This document shows positions 61,366 through 64,000 of a DNA stretch of 64,000 nucleotides, piece after piece. The stretch covers positions 1,865,001-1,929,000 of the forward strand of contig NZ_CP087598.1 of NCBI RefSeq assembly GCF_020990385.1, in the 5' to 3' direction. Source of the DNA: Paracoccus sp. MA. Its GTDB lineage: Bacteria > Pseudomonadota > Alphaproteobacteria > Rhodobacterales > Rhodobacteraceae. Position numbers and translations under genes: made by a program. Numbering within the stretch: the first letter of the stretch is position 1; each line of letters starts with the position of its first letter. The notes beneath the pieces are model-generated. The model saw only the letters and a list, made by a program, of their open reading frames with translations. It was not told where the DNA came from and ran no database searches.

Positions 61366-62421
61366 TCAAAAGTTGCTGGCATCGGACATGGCGGCAAGCA
61401 CCAGCCAGCCAGCCGGGGCGGCGGCCAGCCGCACCTGCTCGCCCGGTTGCGGCAGGCCGGCGCCGGGCTCGTTGAAGCGGTCCAGCACCACCTCGCGACC
61501 CGCCACCCGCGCCCGCAGCCGCTGGACGGAGCCAAGGAATTCGACGCCGGCGATCTCGGCCGGGATGCCCTCGGGCGCGATGCGCAGGCTTTCCGGCCGC
61601 GCCGCGAGCGTGATGCGCCCGGCGGGCAGCGGGCGGTCCAGCGCGATCTCGGCCCCCTCGACGCGGACAAGGCCGCGGGCGGCGTCCAGCACCTCGGCCT
61701 CGAACCGGTTCAGCGTGCCGACGAAGCCGGCGACGAAATCGGTGGCGGGCTGGTTGTAGATCTGCGCGGGCGTGCCGGTCTGGTCGGCGACGCCCTTGTG
61801 CATGACCACGATGCGGTCGGAAATCGACAGCGCCTCCTCCTGGTCATGGGTGACGAAGATGGTGGTGATGCCCAGCTGCTGCTGGATCTCGCGGATCTGG
61901 TTGCGCAAAGAGACGCGGATCTTGGCGTCCAGCGCCGACAGCGGCTCGTCCAGCAGCAGCACGCGCGGCCGCGGCGCCAGCGCCCGGGCCAGCGCCACCC
62001 GCTGCTGCTGGCCGCCCGACAGCTGCCAGGGATAGCGCCCGCCCAGGTCCGGCAGGCCGATCAGCGCCAGCATCTCGGCCACGCGGCCGGCACGCTCGGC
62101 CCGCGCGATGCCGGCGACCTTCAGGCCGAAGCCGACATTCTCGGCCACGGTCAGGTTCGGGAACAGCGCATAGGACTGGAACACCATGCCGATGCGGCGC
62201 TGATTCGGCCGCGACCGGGTCACGTCCTGGCCGTCGATGGTGATGCGGCCCGCCGTCGGCGTCTCGAACCCCGCGACCATGCGCAGCACCGTGGTCTTGC
62301 CACAGCCGGACGGCCCAAGGAAAGACACGAACTCGCCCTTTTCCACCGACAGGTCGAAGTCGTGGACGACGCGGGTCGGGCCGAAGGATTTCTGCAGATG
62401 GTCGAGGGTCAGGAAGCTCAT
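61366..62421 (-). CDS. ABC transporter ATP-binding protein (PotA/FbpC type)
   Basis: 351 residues. Walker A GPSGCGKTTVLRM, the Q-loop VFQSYALFPNLTV, the signature LSGGQQQRVALARAL and Walker B VLLLDEPLSALD are all intact. A C-terminal TOBE domain (about 270-345) marks the CUT1/spermidine/iron/phosphonate importer class. The start overlaps the stop of the upstream permease gene by four bases. The substrate-binding protein, which would decide the ligand, lies outside the window. Confidence 0.9.
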   Translation of the reverse strand: MSFLTLDHLQKSFGPTRVVHDFDLSVEKGEFVSFLGPSGCGKTTVLRMVAGFETPTAGRITIDGQDVTRSRPNQRRIGMVFQSYALFPNLTVAENVGFGLKVAGIARAERAGRVAEMLALIGLPDLGGRYPWQLSGGQQQRVALARALAPRPRVLLLDEPLSALDAKIRVSLRNQIREIQQQLGITTIFVTHDQEEALSISDRIVVMHKGVADQTGTPAQIYNQPATDFVAGFVGTLNRFEAEVLDAARGLVRVEGAEIALDRPLPAGRITLAARPESLRIAPEGIPAEIAGVEFLGSVQRLRARVAGREVVLDRFNEPGAGLPQPGEQVRLAAAPAGWLVLAAMSDASNF

Positions 62422-63200
62422 GTCGGTTGAATCCGTGTGCCGAACAGGCGGGAGATCAGCTGCATCACCCCCATGCAGCCCCAGGTGACGGCGAAGGCGA
62501 TCACCGCCAGCGCCGCCGGCTCATAGGCGCGGTTGGCGCCCAGCAGCTGCATGTAGGGCCCGAAGGCCGGGCGGTTCAGCAGCGCCGCCATGGTGAATTC
62601 GCCGATGACGATGGCGAAGGACAGGAAGGCGCCCGACATCACCGCGCCCAGCACGTTGGGCAGGATCAGCCGGCCGATGATCCGCACCCAGCCGGCGCCC
62701 AGCGATTGCGCGGCCTCGGTCAGGCTGCGCACGTCCAGCGTGGAAAGCCCGGTGTCGACGGCGCGATACATATAGGGCAGCGCAAGCGTGGCATAGCCGC
62801 ACAAGAGCAGCAGGTTGGTGCCGGATGCGGTGCCGGTCAGCGGCAGGATCGAGCTGGTGTTGTAAAGCCGGATATAGCCGAAGACCACGACAATGGCCGG
62901 GATCACCAGCGGCAGCAGGGTGATGAACTCGATCACCGGGCGCAGCCGCGGCAGGCGCAGCCGCACCCAATAGGCGGTCGGCACCACGATCAGCACCCCC
63001 AGCACGATGGTCAGCAGCGCCATGACCACCGAATAGCTGAAGGTCTGCCGGAAGGCCGCGTCCGACAGCACCGAGCGATAAGCGTCCAGCGAATATTCCC
63101 CGCGCCGCATCCGCAGCGAGAACTCGATGGTGCCGATCAGCGGCAGCAGGAAATACAGCCCGCCGACGATCAGCGCCGCCCAGGACCAGACCCGTTTCAT
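62418..63200 (-). CDS. ABC transporter permease (PotC-like)
   Basis: 260-residue permease with about six helices. The EAA loop reads LTEAAQSLGAGWVRIIGRLILPNVLGAVMSG, typical of the second permease of spermidine/putrescine-, iron(III)- or 2-aminoethylphosphonate-type importers. The start at 63200 has AGGTGG upstream and overlaps the preceding gene's stop (ATGA). A GTG nine bases earlier is less likely. Confidence 0.9.
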   Translation of the reverse strand: MKRVWSWAALIVGGLYFLLPLIGTIEFSLRMRRGEYSLDAYRSVLSDAAFRQTFSYSVVMALLTIVLGVLIVVPTAYWVRLRLPRLRPVIEFITLLPLVIPAIVVVFGYIRLYNTSSILPLTGTASGTNLLLLCGYATLALPYMYRAVDTGLSTLDVRSLTEAAQSLGAGWVRIIGRLILPNVLGAVMSGAFLSFAIVIGEFTMAALLNRPAFGPYMQLLGANRAYEPAALAVIAFAVTWGCMGVMQLISRLFGTRIQPT

Positions 63201-64000
63201 CGCATCCACCTTTCAGCGCGGGTGCGCATGACGACATAGGCGAGGTTCGCCAGGCCGGTGACGACGATCATGCCGAAGGCCATGGCATAGCCCAGATGCG
63301 GGTCCTGCAGCACGTCGCCGCGGATCTGCGCGAACAGCATGATCGGCACGATGGACAGCGACGAGCCGGTCAGCGCATAGGCCGTCGCCACCGCCCCGAA
63401 ACTGTTGGCGAACAGCAGCGCGAAGGTGCCCAGAAGCGACGGGAACAGGATCGGCAGCGCCACCATGCGCCAGTATTGCCCCGTGCTGGCGCCCAGCACC
63501 TCTGCCGCCTCGCGCCATTCGCGCTTCAACCCCTCCAGCGCCGGGGTGATGATCAGGATCATCAGCGGGATCTGGAAGAACAAATAGGTCAGCGTCAGGC
63601 CCCAGAACGACAGCAGGTTGAAGCCCATGGCATAGATGTTGATGCCGAACCATTGCCGCAGCAGCATCGTGACCAGCCCCACCCGCCCCAGCGTGGCGAT
63701 GAAGGCGAAGGCCAGCGGCACCCCGGCGAAGTTCGAGGCGACGCCGGAAAAGGTCATCAGCGGCCCCTTGATCCAGCGCGGCACGCCGCCCATGACCACC
63801 GCCGCCGCCATGGCAAAGCCGATCAAGCAGCCCAAAAGCGCCGAGGCCAGCGAGATCTTGATCGAGATGGCAAAGCTCGACACGATCCGCGGCGAGGCGA
63901 GCCCGGCCAGATTGGCCAGCGTGAACTCTCCCTGCGGGTTCTGGAAGGCGCCGATGACGATGTTCATCGTCGGCAGCACCAGAAACAGCAGGGCAAAGGC
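63197..64000 (-). CDS. ABC transporter permease (PotB-like), N-terminus cut
   Basis: First permease of the same importer. The frame stays open to the window end, so the start lies outside; at least 267 residues are seen. Its EAA loop is REAAEVLGASTGQYWRMVALPILFPSLLGTF. The visible order is permease-permease-ATPase on the minus strand with ATGA overlaps at both junctions. The transported compound is not evident. Confidence 0.88.
   Translation of the reverse strand, partial: AFALLFLVLPTMNIVIGAFQNPQGEFTLANLAGLASPRIVSSFAISIKISLASALLGCLIGFAMAAAVVMGGVPRWIKGPLMTFSGVASNFAGVPLAFAFIATLGRVGLVTMLLRQWFGINIYAMGFNLLSFWGLTLTYLFFQIPLMILIITPALEGLKREWREAAEVLGASTGQYWRMVALPILFPSLLGTFALLFANSFGAVATAYALTGSSLSIVPIMLFAQIRGDVLQDPHLGYAMAFGMIVVTGLANLAYVVMRTRAERWMR

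Noticed and set aside
1..64000. CRISPR arrays, toxin-antitoxin pairs, restriction-modification or retron loci
   Set aside because: No regularly spaced repeats were found, and no cas, methylase, reverse transcriptase or recognisable toxin-antitoxin genes are present.

Overview
The window is high-GC alphaproteobacterial chromosome, most likely Paracoccus or a close relative in Rhodobacterales. The reasons are the DUF4167-prmC-prfA cluster, the rpmH-rnpA-yidD-ttcA-yidC-engB-argB cluster, a two-gene carboxynorspermidine polyamine route, a periplasmic di-haem cytochrome c peroxidase behind an FNR-like box, and an RNase E with acidic insertions. Almost all of it is dense core genome. There is no CRISPR array, prophage, rRNA operon or replication origin.

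Layout. 1-8.5 kb: a cut crotonase, ccdA, rne, a DctB/DctD-like two-component pair and purQ. 8.7-12.3 kb: icd, a small membrane protein, a protein with two fused HD domains and an alpha/beta hydrolase. 12.4-19.4 kb (plus strand): an Rrf2 regulator, a Gfo/Idh oxidoreductase, carboxynorspermidine decarboxylase and dehydrogenase, an AI-2E-type exporter, a GlxA/AraC regulator and an orphan small protein. 19.4-21.2 kb: a gene-poor stretch with one small ORF and tRNA-Met. 21.3-27.4 kb: DUF815 ATPase, tatCBA, marC, an aspartic protease, holC and pepA. 27.5-35.4 kb: a tightly overlapping envelope operon, lptF-lptG-lptD-surA-like-pdxA-rsmA. 35.4-38.4 kb: DUF4167 gene, prmC and prfA. 38.4-44.3 kb: ccp, a YceI protein, rpsF-rpsR-rplI, a membrane protein and tig. 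44.3-45.1 kb: an unusual AT-rich, palindrome-rich spacer. 45.1-56.4 kb: gltX, a mini-metalloprotease with a PfkB kinase, a SixA-like phosphatase, argB, engB, a MOSC protein, yidC, a degenerate EAL protein, ttcA, yidD, rnpA and rpmH. 56.6-58.1 kb: an orphan histidine kinase and tRNA-Arg. 58.2-61.35 kb: a small accessory island next to tRNA-Arg. 61.4-64 kb: an ABC importer, cut by the window end.

How the genes work together. The lpt/surA block handles LPS export and outer-membrane protein folding. Tat, YidC and YidD handle protein export and insertion. rne, rnpA, prmC, prfA, rsmA, tig, the ribosomal proteins, gltX and ttcA serve RNA metabolism and translation. nspC with the dehydrogenase makes (nor)spermidine.

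The least ordinary part is the tRNA-Arg island. It has an IS5-family (IS427-like) element with terminal inverted repeats, a TA duplication and a -1 frameshifted transposase. Next to it lie two translationally coupled genes of different base composition: an AmpD-like peptidoglycan amidase lipoprotein and a lysozyme/SLT-like lipoprotein. Other items worth attention are the DctD-like regulator without a GAFTGA loop, the tandem HD fusion, a catalytically dead EAL protein, a dispersed GAGTATTTGGGAAAC motif, a perfect palindrome ahead of icd, an 18-bp tandem repeat ahead of rpsF, and a possible small-RNA locus between tig and gltX.
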